From assembly GCA_039707655.1 (NCBI GenBank), contig CM077671.1, positions 366,632,720 through 366,696,719 on the forward strand: a stretch of DNA of 64,000 nt, given 5' to 3'. The position numbers and the translations under genes are program-made. This document shows positions 21,741 through 34,100 of this stretch, piece by piece. The stretch is from Elymus sibiricus (Eukaryota; Streptophyta; Magnoliopsida; Poales; Poaceae). The notes under the pieces were generated by a model. It saw nothing but the letters and a program-made list of their open reading frames with translations, had not been told where the DNA came from and searched no databases. Each line of letters begins with the position of its first letter. The stretch's first letter is position 1.

Positions 21741-23050
21741 ATAAGCTGCCACAACAGGGAGCGCACGGTGCGCACCCCTACTCCAGGCTATTCCAAGGGG
21801 TATGAATTGTTCAAAAGTGCAATTTGATATGCTGGAGTATGAGTTGTTCAGTTCAATTTCAGTGCTGATGCGTTTGGTTGTCCGTAGTGAGCATATACCT
21901 TGTTTAGCGTGATATGTGGTTGTTTGTAGTGAACATATGTCCAGTTTCATTGCTAGATTTGGTTGTTCAATCATACAATTGGTTCCCGTTAAAGCTGGTG
22001 TATTTAACACACCCCCATTTATTTCAGTTTTCTCACAATGTGATGTTGAATCATACAATTTGATGTTTAAGCCCATGGTGCGTTCTATCTTCTATGCAAT
22101 TTCAACAATACTGATATGAATGGCTGTTTGGTTGCTGTTAAGTCTATTGTAGTGAGCATATGCTTCCTTTAAATGTTTTTTGGTGGTTAGTGGTTATGAT
22201 TTGTCCAGTTTCAATTGCTATATTTGGTTGTTTGTAGTATGCCTCTGATCCACTCTGCTTTGCTGTCAGGAATGTGCTATGCTAGAGTATGAATTGTAAT
22301 GTTCAAAAGTGCAATTTGATATGCTGGAGTATGAATTGTTCAGTTCAATTTCACTGCCTATGTTTGGTTGTCTGTAGTTAGCATATACCTATATTTGGTT
22401 GTTTGTAGTATGCATCTGATCTACTCTGCTTTGTTGTCAGGAAATTTCCTTCATCGCCAACGGGACCCTTTTGTCATTTATGAAAGTCGCGTTCTATGGC
22501 GATGTTTTGGCATCGTCAGCTACCAAGTCAGGTCTCATTGACGACAACAACCTGTCGTCGACAAGTGCGCCCTACGCTCGAGTATGAATTTTTCAGTTCA
22601 ATTTCACGAACGCCTATGTTTGGTTGTCTGTAGTGAGCATATACCTTGTTTAGCTGTTTTTGGTTGTTTGTAGTGAACATATGTCCAGCTTCAATTGCTA
22701 GATTTGGTTGTTTAATCATACAATTGGTTCCTGTTAAAGCTGGTGTAGTTAACATGCCCCTGTTTATTTCGGTTTTCTAACAATGTGATGTTCAATCATA
22801 GAATTTGATGTTTAAGCACATGTTACGTTCTATGCAATTTCAACAATACCGATATGAATGACTATTTGGTTGTTGTAGTATGCCTTGTTTATTTAGTTAT
22901 ACACCGCCTGTTTTTTTTTCACTCTGTGATGTTCAATTATACAATTTGATGTTTAAGTACAAGCTTTGTTCTATGCAAATTCAACAATACCATTATGAAT
23001 GACTTTATTTGGTTGTTGTTAAGCCTGATGTAGTGAGCATATGCCTATTT
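21505..23050. repeat. Direct duplication of an exon-intron block
   Basis: 21505-21660 and 22420-22572 share the same sequence order (CTTCATCGCCA, GACCCTTTTGTCATT, GTCGCGTTCTAT, AAGTCAG.CCTCATTGACGAC). 21933-22140 and 22676-22880 also match (TTGGTTCCCGTTAAAGCTGG and CAATTTGATGTTTAAG), with a third partial copy at about 22920-23050. Confidence 0.75.
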
Positions 23051-23095
23051 TAATGGTTTTTGGTTCACATGGCTATATTTGTTTCCCATGTTATA

Positions 23096-23185
23096 CTCCC
23101 TCCGCCCCATAATAAAAGACGCTAATACATCCAATATGTTTGTGCATTGGATGTAATTAGATCTTATATAGTGGGACGAAGAGAG
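23096..23185. mobile_element. Degenerate Stowaway-type MITE
   Basis: A TA followed by CTCCCTCCGCCCCATAATA on the left and GTGGGACGAAGAGAG on the right form imperfect inverted ends of the Stowaway (Tc1/Mariner) type. The element is about 90 bp. Confidence 0.6.
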
Positions 23186-23443
23186 CATCATGTGAGGTAA
23201 CTAATAAAGATTGCTAGTACAATGGGTCAAAATGTGGCAATTAAACTATTTATTTATAGTTTGTCCAAGACAACAGTCTTATGAAGTATATTCAGTCAGA
23301 ACTATGTACCCTTTTTACTGCACATAATGAGTTGTTAGATGACAATATATGTATCTTTTTCCTTTGCATTGGTTCCCAACGCAGTCTAGAATGACTATCT
23401 GATTGTTGGACATGCAAATGTACATGTATTTCTACCAGACTAG

Positions 23444-23614
23444 AATGACTATCTGGAAGTCATGAAGATATTGAAGGATGGGCGGTCGACCATCACAAGG
23501 GATTGGGCTAGAGTCATGTGTGCAGGCGACATGGAGGAGGGCACACTACGGGCATTCCGCTTCACCTTTTACAGCAATCAGAATATATTTTGCCTCTTTC
23601 TTTGCCGTCGTTAA
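23444..23614 (+). pseudogene. B3-like domain fragment
   Basis: The open frame reads NDYLEVMKILKDG, then STITRDWARVM and DMEEGTLRAFRF before a stop at 23612. The order (short strand, T-I-T-x-D-W-A, acidic turn, E-E-G-x-x-x-x-F-x-F) resembles the C-terminal half of plant B3 DNA-binding domains. A TAG stands just before it at about 23441. A decayed second copy begins near 21110. It is too short for certain assignment. Confidence 0.4.
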
Positions 23615-23825
23615 TACAAGTATTCAACCGTCGTTCATCATTCTTTATTTGGTGCTTATGTAATTCTTTTGTTGACGTAATTCTTGAGCGTATGTACCTG
23701 TGAATGGAATAATGCATTGGTTGATGAACCTATCTATGTATATGTAACAAGCTATTCCCTACTTTCAAATTCAAATTCTATACAATTTTAAATTGTAGCG
23801 ATTAAAATAATAATAAAAATGCTCT

Positions 23826-24575
23826 ACGGGTCATTACGCCGCACACGGTTTGTAAGTCTCAATGTTTGTGATATACCTCAAAATCTGACGCGTTTCACAG
23901 ATAGAAAACGTGTGCGACCATGCACACAGTTGCCGTTTGTGAACCGTGTGTGATTTCAGATAATATAACAAACGGTGCAACCGAGTGCAACGTTGGTGAT
24001 ACAATCTCTGTCGCACACAGTTTAAAATGATGAACTGTTTGTGATGTAGTATGCATCTCAAACGTTGGACCACAGAATAGCGCGTGCGATACTTATCATG
24101 TCGGACGCGAGTACGACGTTTCTTAAACCTATCCGATACTTGTACGACGGTTAAATTATAGTCTTAGTTAAATATCGCCAACAGTTCGTCCAATATAAGT
24201 GTTTGTGATATACGCCTTATCATACATGCTTCATAATCGTGAACTGTTTGTGATTAGGTGCACATCGTAAACGGTGAGCCACAGAATAACGCGTGCGATG
24301 TTAGTGTGATCTCACACGAGTTGCAAGGATGGGTCGTATGGGAAGTCCACCATATCTCAAATGGTTGACCGGTGACATTCGTTTGTGATAGATGCGGACA
24401 TCCCATACGCTTAGTTTTGCCAATTGTTTGCGTTCGTTGGACACCATCGCCGACGATTATTCTGTGTCGTGTTGGATGGACCCCTCCTATCGCCCACACA
24501 TGCAAGGCGACGGTTTCAAAGTACGTCGAGGAAAGGGGTTAAAAACCATTTGTATAGCACGTCGCTGCACCAGTG
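23826..24575. repeat. Right subterminal repeat array and terminus of CACTA X
   Basis: Repeated AACTGTTTGTGAT (24034, 24240), AAACGGT and GCGTGCGATG (24080, 24290) motifs match those at the left end. The final bases GCACCAGTG complete the terminal inverted repeat, followed by the duplicated GCT. Confidence 0.7.
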
Positions 24576-27061
24576 GCTAGATCATTGCATTCATATAGGG
24601 TCATACTTTGTTCTACAATCGAGTCGTAATATTGAGTTGTAAGTAAATAGAAGTGTGATGATCATCATTATTCATTATTAGAGCATGCCCCAGTGATGAA
24701 AGGATGATGAAAGCTATGATTCCCCCACAAGTCGGGATGGGGCTCCGGACAAAGAAAAAAAAAGAAAAAGAAAAAAAATAGAAAAAAAAGAAAAAGAAAA
24801 AAAGGTGAAAGAAAAAAAAGGAAGAAAAAGGGGCATGCTAATTACACACTTGTGCTTCAAAGTAGCACCATGTTTTTCATATAGAGAGTCTCCTATGTTG
24901 TCACTTTCATATACTAGTGGGAATTTTTCATTATAGAGTTAGATGCATACCCACTTAGTTTTCATATTGAGCTTTCATACACTTATAGCTCTTAGTGCAC
25001 CCGTTGCATGGCAATCCCTACTCCTCGCATTGATATCTATTGATGGGTATCTCCATAGCCCGTTGATACGCTGAGTTGATGCGAGACTTTCTTCTCCACT
25101 TTTACCCCTTTAAAACCTACCACCATATTCTATTCCACCCATAGTGCTATATCCATGGCTTGCGCTCATGTATTGCATGAGAGTTGAAAATACTGAAGCG
25201 CGTTAAAAAGTATGAACCAATTGCTTGGCTGACACCGGGGTAGTACATGATTTATACTTTGTGTTAAGAAGACAGAGCATGACAAGGCTATATGATTTTG
25301 TAGGGATAACGTTCTTTAGCCTTGATATTTTGAAAGACATGATTGTTTGTTGGGATGCCTGTGTATTAATGTCTTTATGTCAAAACTAGACTATTGCTTT
25401 GAATCAATCGTGTCTTAATATTCATGCCATGATTAGATATATGATAAAGATTATGCTAGGTAGCATTCCACATCAAAAATTATCATTTTTATCATTTACC
25501 TACTCGAGGACGAGCAGGAATTAAGCTTGGGGATGCTGATACGTCTCCGTCGTATCTATAATTTTTGATTGTTTCATGCCAATATTATACAACTTTCACA
25601 TATTTTTTGCAACATTTTATATGATTTATTGGACTAACATATTGATCCAGTGCCCAGTGCCAGTTCATGTTTGTTGCATGTTTTTGGTTTCATAGAATAT
25701 CCATATCAAACGAAGTCCAAACACGATAAAAAAATTACAAAGATTTTTTTTGGAATATTTGTGAATTTTGAGAAGTGGAATCAACGCAAACGGAGGCCCA
25801 CAACGCCCACAAGACACCAAGGCGCGGCTAGGGGGCCCAGGCGCGCCCTGGTGGGTTGTGCCCACCTCGTACGTCAGTTGGAGCTCTCCTTCGGGCACAA
25901 GGAAGCTAATTTTAGGATAAAAATCCCCTCAAAATTTCCGCCCGATCGGAGTTACGGATCTCTAGGGATATAAGAAACGGTTTTCGGCCAGAAAACAGGA
26001 ACGCGAAACAGAAGAGAACAGAGAGGGAGATCCAATCTAGGAGGGGCTCCTGGCCCTCCGCCGCCATGGAGGCCATGGACCAGAGTGGAACTCTCCTCCC
26101 ATCTAGGGAGGAGGCCAAGGAAGTACAAGAAGGAGGGTGGCTCTCTCCCCCTCTTTCCCGGTGGCGCTGGAACGCCGCAGGGGCAATCATCGTGACGGCG
26201 ATCTACACCAACAACTTCGCCGCCGTCAACACCAACTCTCTCCCCCTCTATGCAGCGGTGTAACTCCCCTTTCCCCCACTGTAATCTCTACTTAAACATG
26301 GTGCTCAACTCCATATATTATCTCCCAATGATAATTGGCTATCCTATGATGTTTGAGTAGATCTCTTTTGTCCTATGGATTAATTGTGGTATGATGTTAT
26401 GGATGTGAGTTGTATGTTGATATGGTCCTGTCCTATGGTGCCCTCCGTGTCACGCAAACGTGAGGGATCCCCACTGTAGGGTTTTGCAATATGTTCATGA
26501 TTTGCCTATGGTAGGTTGCTTGAGTGATAGAAGCATAAACCCGAGTAGGGGGGTTGTTGCGTATGGGAGTAAAGGGGACTTGATACTTAATGCTATGGTT
26601 GGGTTTTACCTTAATGAACTTTGGTAGTTGCGGATGCTTGCTAGAGTTCCAATCATAAGTGCATATGATCCAAGTACGGAAAGTGTGTTAGCGTATGCCT
26701 CTCCCTCATTGCATATGACAAGTATCTATCATATTATTTTCAATTGCCCAGGGACAATCTTTCTCTTGCGTTACACAAAAATCTTTCTACTAAGTTATTT
26801 ACTTTTATTGTTCTTTTAATAAAACAACACCTAACTTTTATTTCCACGTTCTTTATTTTCTTGCAAAGTACTTCTAGTTTTATTCCCGCAAAGTAGTTTC
26901 ATACTTGTTCTAGGTAAAGCAAGCATTAGCGTGCGTAGAGTTGTATCGGTGGTCGATAGAACTTGAGGGAATATTTGTTCTACCTTTAGCTCCTCATTGG
27001 GTTTGACACTCTTACTTATTGAAAAAGGCTACAAACGATCCCCTACACTTGTGGGTTATCA
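24576..27061 (+). mobile_element. Gypsy-type LTR element 1, right part with 3' LTR
   Basis: It continues element 1 after CACTA X: a noncoding tail, a purine-rich run of A with scattered G (about 24751-24830), a conserved pre-LTR block (ACTCGAGGACGAGCAGGAAT at about 25502), the polypurine tract and the 3' LTR. The block 24890-25150 resembles 34101-34400 in element G, so the two are related. The LTR abuts a truncated element B at 27062, implying that element 1 was inserted into B and that B continues beyond the left edge of the window. Confidence 0.75.
25537..27061 (+). repeat. 3' LTR of element 1
   Basis: Begins TGATACGTCTCCGTCGTATC and ends CTTGTGGGTTATCA, 1525 bp, preceded by AATTAAGCTTGGGGATGC. 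A partly decayed GC palindrome (25808-25826 with 25842-25860, CGCGCCCTGGTGGGTTGTG arm) lies upstream of an AT-rich TATA-like stretch. Confidence 0.85.
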
Positions 27062-27421
27062 TGATGTAGCCTTCTTCTTCAACTTATATTTAAGCATGAA
27101 ATTTTCCTCCCTTAGATCGTCATTCTCCAACTCGAGCTTTAATATCTTTTTGCATAGTGCAGCCTTGCTCTCCTGCAGAAAACGAGATGGGATAAATTGG
27201 ACCTCAGGTTTGTAGCTTCTAGGGAGACTTGACTTCTTGAATTCCACATGTATATCCCCGGGTTGAGGCAATGGATCATCCTCTCCCTCAGAGCTATCAT
27301 CCTTTGTTTCCTCCATGGCAACATCTTCCTCCTCATCTGAAGTCCACAGATAGGGGTAAATTTACCTAAAGATCTTTGGGTCTGCAACATAGTGATCCCC
27401 CTCTGAATCTTGAGACGACAT
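27062..27421 (-). pseudogene. Post-pol coiled-coil ORF of element B, truncated
   Basis: The start at 27421 (MSSQDSEGD) matches the start in element A. A stop appears after about 19 codons, then the conserved blocks follow: DDPLPQPGDIHVEF, IPSRFLQESKAALCKK and the coiled coil ILKLELENDDLREENFMLK. The insertion of element 1 removes the tail. Retention of these blocks while linkers differ from A indicates that they were under selection before decay. Confidence 0.7.
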
Positions 27422-27500
27422 ATTTTCAGATCTGTCTGGAAAACACCACGAAACAAAAACAGAGGATATTTCTGTGCTGCGGTTGTCAAAGCAGTCGGGG

Positions 27501-27630
27501 GTATATATAGAAATTTTTTATTCTTGGAAAACAAGCATATGGAAGGAAAACGGAGTCGGGAAGGTGTCCGAGGTGGGCACAACCCGCCAGGGCGCACCCA
27601 GGGGTGCCTAGCGCGCCATGGTGTATCGTG
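27501..27630 (-). promoter_or_regulatory. Internal promoter-like unit of element B
   Basis: On the minus strand a GC-rich imperfect palindrome (about 27573-27632, outer arms GGTGGGCAC with GTGCTCACC) is followed by CCATATGC and then by TATATATACCCCC (27503-27510). The order and spacing parallel 11993-12120 in element A. Confidence 0.4.
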
Positions 27631-27759
27631 CTCACCTAGATCACCTTCCGGTTTATTTATTTATTTCCAATATTTTTTAATATTCCAAAACTGACAAAAA
27701 ATATTTTTGCGGATTTTTCGGAGTCCGTTAACTTACCGCATCACGTACGTCCTATTTTT

Positions 27760-30520
27760 TCAGAATTCTGGAGTGTTTCGGAAGGTTTCTTTTATGTGTT
27801 CCTCCGGTGTCATGGTTTGGATAACATTGCTTTCAACGTTAATAGGCATACCTGAGATATAATGTTTAATTCTTTGTCCATTGACCACCTTCGGGTTAGT
27901 ACCTTCGGCGTTATTAATCTTGATAGCTCCAGAACGATAAACCTCTTCGATAATATATGGTCATTCCCATTTGGAGAGAAGCTTACCTACAAAAAATCTT
28001 AAACGAGAGTTGAACAAAAGAACATAGTCTCCTATTTTGAATACCCGCTTTTGGATTCTTTTGTCATGCCATCTTTTTAATTTTTCTTTGAATAGTTTGG
28101 CATTTTCATAGGCTTGAGTTCTCCATTCATCTAGTGAGCTGATATCAAATAGCCTCTTCTCACCAGCAAGTTTGAAATCATAGTTAAGTTATTTAATTGC
28201 CCAAAATAACTTATGTTCTAATTCTAGTGGCAAATGACAAACTTTTCCATACACCATTTTGTATGGAGACATACCCATAGGATTTTTATAAGCTGTTCTA
28301 TAGGCCCAAAGTGCATCGTCTAATTTCTTAGACCAATTCTTACGAGACCTATTGATAGTTTTTTGTAATATTAATTTTATTTCTCTATTGCTAAGTTCAA
28401 CTTGACCACTAGATTGAGGATGATAGGGTGATGCAATTCTATGCTTAACATCATATTTAGCAAGCATCTTACGGAAAGCACCATGAATAAAGTGTGAACC
28501 ACCATCGGTCATTAAATATCTAGGGACTCCAAACCTCGGGAATATAACCTCTTTAAGAATTTTAATGGAGGTGTGGTGATCATCACTACTAGTTGAAATA
28601 GCTTCTACCCACTTAGTGACATAATCAACATCAACCAAAATATGAGTGTACCCGTTAGAGGAAGGAAAAGGCCCCATATAATCTAAACCCCAAACATCAA
28701 ATGGCTCAACACCAAGTGAATAATTCATAGGCATTTCCTGACGCTTATCGATATTACCAATTCTTTGACATTCATCACAAGACAAGACAAACTTACGGGC
28801 ATCCTCGAAGAGAGTAGGCCAATAAAAACCTGATTGCAATACCTTATGAGCAGTTCTATCTCCCGCATGATGTCCTCCATAAGCTTCGGAATGACAGTTC
28901 TGTAGGAGTTGTTCCTATTCATGCTCAGGTACACAACGTCTAATAATACCATCTACTCCTTTATAAAGATGTGGGTCATCCCAAAAGTAATGTCTCAAGT
29001 CATAGAAGAATTTTTTCTTGTGTTGGTATGTGAAGCTAGGTGGTATATATTTAGCGACAATGTAATTAGCATAATCAGCATACTAAGGGGTGTTTTGTGA
29101 AACACTTATTGCAGATAAATTTTCATCAGGGAAACTATCATCAATAGGTAGTGGGTCATCAAGAATATTTTCTAACCTAGACAAGTTATCAGCTACGGGG
29201 TTCTCAGCTCCCTTCCTATCAACGATGTGTAAGTCAAATTCTTGAAGCAAGAGAACCCACCTAATGAGTCTAGGTTTAGCATCTTTCTTTTCCATAAGGT
29301 ATTTTATAGCAGCATGATCGGTGTGAACAATAACTTTGGAATCAACAATATAGGATCTAAATTTGTCACAGGCAAACACAACTACTAAAAATTCCTTTTC
29401 AGTAGTAGCATAATTTCGTTGGGCACTATCTAGAGTTTTACTAGCATAATGGATAACATTCAATTTCTTATCAACTCTCTGTCCTAGAACAACACCAACA
29501 TCATAATCACTAGCATCACACATAATTTCAAAAGGCAAGTTCAAATCAGGTGGTTGAACGATAGGTGCAGAGGTTAAGGCTTTCTTGAGTGTTTCAAAGG
29601 CTTCCACACAATCATCATAAAAAACAAAAGGAATATCTTTTTGCAAAATATTAGTAAGAGGCCTATAAATTTTAGAGAAGTCTTTAATGAACCTCCTATA
29701 AAAACCAGCATGACCAAGAAAACTTCGAATACCTTTAATATCTTTAGGACATGGCATTTTCTCAATTGCATCAACTTTAGCTTTATCCACCTCAATACCT
29801 CGTTCAGATATCTTATGCCCCAAGACAATGCCTTCATTAACCATAAAGTGGCACTTCTCCCAATTCAAGACCTGATTAGTTTGTTCACATCTCTGCAAAA
29901 CTCGATCAAGGTTGCTTAAGCAATCATCAAAAGAGGTTCCGTAAACGGAAAAATCATCCATGAAAACCTCCACAATCTTTTCACAAAAATCAGAGAATAT
30001 AGCAGTCATACATCTTTGAAAGGTAGCAGGTGCATTGCATAAACCAAAAGGCATACGTCTATAAGCACAGGTCCCAAAAGGGCAAGTAAAGGTGGTTTTC
30101 TCTTGATCGGATTGTGACACGGGTATTTGAGAGAAACCAGAATATCCATCTAGGAAGCAAAATTGTGTGTGTTTAGATAATCTTTCTAGCATTTGATCAA
30201 TGAAAGGTAGAGGGTAATGATCTTTTCTAGTAGCTTTATTTATTTTTCTAAAATCAATTACCATTCTGTAGCCAGTAACAATTCTTTGTGGAATGAGTTC
30301 ATTTTTATCATTGGGAACAACGGTAATACCTCCTTTCTTAGGGACACAATGAACAGGACTTACCCATCTACTATTAGCAATGGGATAGATTATACCTGCT
30401 TCCAGAAGCTTTAATATTTCCTTTCTTACCACTTCTTTCATCTGAGGATTCAATCGACGTTGGTGATCAACAACGGGTTTAGCATCAGGTTCCATATTAA
30501 TCTTGTACTGACATAGAGTG
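27760..30520 (-). pseudogene. Reverse transcriptase, RNase H and integrase of element B
   Basis: RT carries [28 protein letters not shown] and an intact palm motif FMDDFSVY. RNase H follows with [10 protein letters not shown] and [10 protein letters not shown]. Integrase has [34 protein letters not shown] and SGQVELSNREIK. RT-RNase H is open for 470 codons (30495-29086). Stops occur at 29083-29085 (TAG for an expected TGG), 28915-28917 (TAG for CAG), at 28189 and once more near 27960. The frame ends at TGA 27760-27762. A one-base loss near 30525 separates it from the protease linker. Confidence 0.92.
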
Positions 30521-32474
30521 GACTAATGCCCTTAATATCATCAAGAGTATATCCAATAGCAGCCCGGTGCTTCCTTAGAACTTTTAATAAACTTTCTTCT
30601 TCATGTTCTGAAAGGTTAGCACTAATAATAATAGGATATATCTTTTTCTCGTCAAGATAAGCATACTTAAAAGTGTCAGGCAATTGCTTTAATTCGAACA
30701 CAGGATCACCTTTAGGTGGAGGAGAACCTCCAAGGGTTTCAATAGGCAATTTTTTTTCCAGGAGAGGTTGTTGTTCAAAGAAAATTTGATCTATTTCATT
30801 TCTTTCACGCAAGTGCATATCATTTTCATGGTCAAGCAAATATTGTTCTAATGGATCAGTGGGAGGCACACCAATAGAAGCAAGACCACTTATTTCATCC
30901 TTACTAGATAACGCTTTATCACGAGGTTGTCTACTAAACTTGGAAAAATTAAACTCATGAGACACACTACCAAAACTGACACCGACAGTTTGTTATTCAC
31001 AATCTATCTTAGCATTGACCGTGCTCAAGAAAGGTCTACCAAAGATAATGGGACAAAAGTCGTCTTGTGGGGAACCAAGGACTAGAAAATCAGTAGGGTA
31101 TTTCACTTTCCCACACAAGACTTCAACATCTCTAACAATCCGAAGTGGTGTGATAGTGTCTCTATTAGCAAGTTTAATAGTAACATCAATGTCTTCTATT
31201 TCAGCAGGTGCTATTTCATCCATAATTTCTTGGTATAAGGTAAAAGGGATAGCACTCACACTAGCACCCAAATCACATAAACCATGATAGCAATGATCTT
31301 CTATTTTGACTGAGACAACAGGCATGCCTTCTATGGGTCTATGTTTATCTTTTTCATCGGGTTTAGCAATTCTAGCAGCTTCATCATAGAAGTAGATCAC
31401 ATGCCCATCAATATTTTCTACCAAGAGATCTTTAACCATAGCAACACTAGGTTCTACTTTAATTTGCTCAGGGGGCTTAGATGTTTTTAGATTACTCTTA
31501 CGAACCACAGTTGATACCTTAGTATGTTCCTTTATCCTAACAGGGAAAGGTGGTTTTTCAATATAAGAGGTAGGCACAACTGGATCAACATTGTAAAAGA
31601 TGGTTTCTTCTTTAGCTATGACTGGTTCTTTAATTTCTTCTTTAATAGGGGGATGATATTTAAACCACTTCTCCTTAGGGAGATTAACGTGAGTAGCAAA
31701 TGCTTCGCAAAAAGAGGTTACTATCTCAGAGTCAAGTCTATATTTAGTGCTAAACTTGTGAAAAGTATCGGTATTCATAAAAGATTTAACACAATCAAAC
31801 TCAAGCTTTATCCCTGACTCATTACCTTCATTGAGTTCCCAATCTTCAGGGTTGTGTTTAATTCTTTCTAAGAGATCCCACTTGAATTCAATAGTCTTCT
31901 TCATATAAGAACGAGCACAAGAAGTATCGAGCATGGATTGATCATTATGAGAAAGCCGAGCATAAAAATTCTGAATGATAACTTCTCTCAGAATGTCATG
32001 ATTGGGGCATGGATATAACATTGACTTAAGCCTCCCCCAAGCTAGAGCGATGCTTTCTCCTTCACGAGGCCAGAAATTATATATATAATTCCGATCACGA
32101 TGAACAAGATGCATGGGATAAAACTTTTGGTGGAATTCCATTTGCAAACGATTCCAGTTCCATGATCCAAGATCATCACATAGCCTATACCATGTAAATG
32201 CTTTTACCTTCAAAGATAAAGGGAAAACCTTCTTCTTAACTTCATCTCCGGGTAAACCTGCAAGCTTAAATAATCCACAAATTTCGTTCACATATAATAG
32301 GTGCATATCAGGATGTTCGGTTCCATCTCGTGCATAAGGTTTAGCAAGCAGTTCTTCTACCATACCCGAAGGAATTTCATAACCAATATTTTCAGTAGGT
32401 TGAGGGGCAACTAATTGTGGTTCCGGTCGAGGTGAAGATACCCCGAACAAACCCCTCAAAGGATTGTTCTCCAT
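30521..32474 (-). pseudogene. gag-protease region of element B
   Basis: ATG at 32474 opens a gag of about 490 codons (MENNPLRGLFGVSSPRPE). Capsid motifs are WYRLCDDLGSWN and FHQKFYPMHLVHRDRN. The protease motif CDLGASVSAIPF is at about 31274-31239 and IIFGRPFLSTVNAKIDC precedes a TAA at 30993-30995. The frame continues after it through SHEFNFSKF and GDPVFELKQLPDTFKYAYL until a frameshift near 30525. It is a better-preserved reference for the same gene in A. Confidence 0.9.
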
Positions 32475-32551
32475 AGTAGCAAGTAGCAATAAATTTCAGC
32501 ACATAGTATAAGTTTTTCCTTACCGATTTCCACTTACCAAGAGCGCTTCAC

Positions 32552-32569
32552 TCCCCGGCAACGGCGCCA
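32552..32569 (-). other. Primer binding site of element B (tRNA-Asp type)
   Basis: The minus strand reads TGGCGCCGTTGCCGGGGA, identical to that of element A, 11 bases inside the 5' LTR. Confidence 0.88.
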
Positions 32570-32580
32570 GAAAAGAGTCT

Positions 32581-34100
32581 TGATGACCCACAAGTATAGG
32601 GGGTCAATCGTAGTCCTTTCGATAAGTAAGAGTGTCAAACCCAACGAGGAGCAGAAGGAAATGACAAGCGGTTTTCAGCAAGGTAATTTCTGCAAGCACT
32701 GAAATTGGAGGTAACAAATAGTTTGATAGCAAGGTAATTGGTAACGAGCAAGTAACGGTAACGGTAAACAAGGTGCAGCAAGGTAGCCCAATCCTTTTGT
32801 GGAAAAGGACAGGCCAGAACAATATCTAGTAATAGGCAAAGTATTCTTGAGGGTACACGGGAATTTCATCTAGTCACTTTTATCATGCTGGTTTGATTCG
32901 TGTTCGCTACTTTGATAATTTGATATGTGGGTGGACCGGTGCTTGGGTGTAGTTCTTACTTGAGCAACCTCCCACTTATGATTAACCCCCTCGCAAGCAT
33001 CCGCAACTACGAGAAAAGTATTAAGATAAAATCTAACCATAGCATTAAACGTTTGGATCCAAATCAGCCCCTTACGAAGTAGCGCATAAACTAGGGGTTA
33101 AGCTTCTGTCACTCTAGCAACCCATCATCTAATAACTAATCCACAATGCATTCCCTTAGTCCCATGAATGGTGAAGTGTCATGTAGTCGACGTTCACATG
33201 ACACCACTAAGGAAATCACAACATACTTATCATCAAAATATCGAACACATATCAAATTCACATGATTACTTGCAACATGACTTCTCCCGTGACCTCAAGA
33301 ACAAAGGTAACTACTCACAAATAATAAACATGCTCAAGATCAGAGGGGTATTGAATAGCATAATGGATCTGAACATATAATCTTCCACCAAATAAACCAT
33401 ATAGTAATCAACTACGCAAGGTAATCAACACTACTAGTCACCCACATGTACCAATCTGAGGTTCCGGTACAAAGATTGAACACAAGATATGAACTAGGGT
33501 TTGAGAGGACATGGTGTTGTTGAAGATGTTGATAAAGATTGGCCTCCCAAAGATGGGAGGGGTGTTGGTGATGACGATGGCTTCGATTTCCCCCTCCGGG
33601 AGGGAGGTTCCCCCATCGGAATCGCTCCGCCGGAGGGCAAAAGTGCTCCTGCCCAAGTTCCGCCTCGAGGCGGCGGCGCTTCATACCGAAAGTCCTCCTC
33701 TTATTTTTTTCTAGGTCAAATGTGACTATATACCAGAAGATGGGCACCGGAAGTGGGCCGAGGAGGCCACAACCCATCAGGGCGCGCCCAGGGAGGCCTG
33801 CCGCGCCCTGGTGGGTTGTGCCCACCAGGTTTGCCCCCTCCGGTAGTTTTCTGCTCCAGTATTTTTAATTTAATCCAAAAATAATCTCCGTAAAATTTCA
33901 GCTTCATTGGAGTTGTGCAGAATAGGTATCCCTGATGTGCTTTTTTCAGGTCCAGAATTCTAGCTGCCGGTATTCTCCCTCTTTGTGTAAACCTTGTATA
34001 TTATGAGAGAAAAGGCATTAGAATCACTCCTTAAAGCATTATTATTTGACAAAACATAATAAATAACAGTAAGAAATCATGATGCAAAATGGATGTATCA
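32581..34100 (-). repeat. 5' LTR of element B
   Basis: 1520 bp on the minus strand, from TGATACATCC (34100) to GGGTCATCA (32581). It contains a strong palindrome: CACAACCCA (33768-33776) with TGGGTTGTG (33812-33820), and CAGGGCGCG (33778-33786) with CGCGCCCTG (33802-33810). A TATA-like GGTATATAGTC lies about 34 bp further on (33724-33733). Confidence 0.88.

Larger units (their letters stand above)
2548..24575. mobile_element. CACTA-type DNA transposon X (non-autonomous, gene-carrying)
   Basis: The left end reads CACTACTGCAGG and the right end reads ...GCACCAGTG, which is CACTGGTGCAGC on the other strand. The first 21 bases of the two ends match at 14 positions (CACT, TGCAG and TGCTA blocks). 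Both flanks carry GCT (2545-2547 and 24576-24578), the 3-bp duplication expected of CACTA elements. Arrays of short repeats with GTGTGCGATG and AAACGGTT cores lie just inside both ends, as is usual for CACTA subterminal regions. No transposase was found. The interior holds host-like gene fragments and a later Gypsy insertion (A). Without A the element is about 11.8 kb. Similar AAACGGTT-type motifs also occur sparsely at about 16250, 17770 and 20600, so X could be composite. Confidence 0.7.
27062..34100 (-). mobile_element. Gypsy LTR retrotransposon B, same family as A, 3' end missing
   Basis: On the minus strand it has a 5' LTR (34100-32581), tRNA-Asp primer site, gag, protease, RT, RNase H, integrase and the beginning of the coiled-coil ORF. 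The ORF is cut by the LTR of element 1 at 27062. It has the same gene order as A and closely similar proteins with independent disabling mutations. The LTR begins TGATACATCCATTTTGCATC. The copy is clearly diverged from A. Confidence 0.9.
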
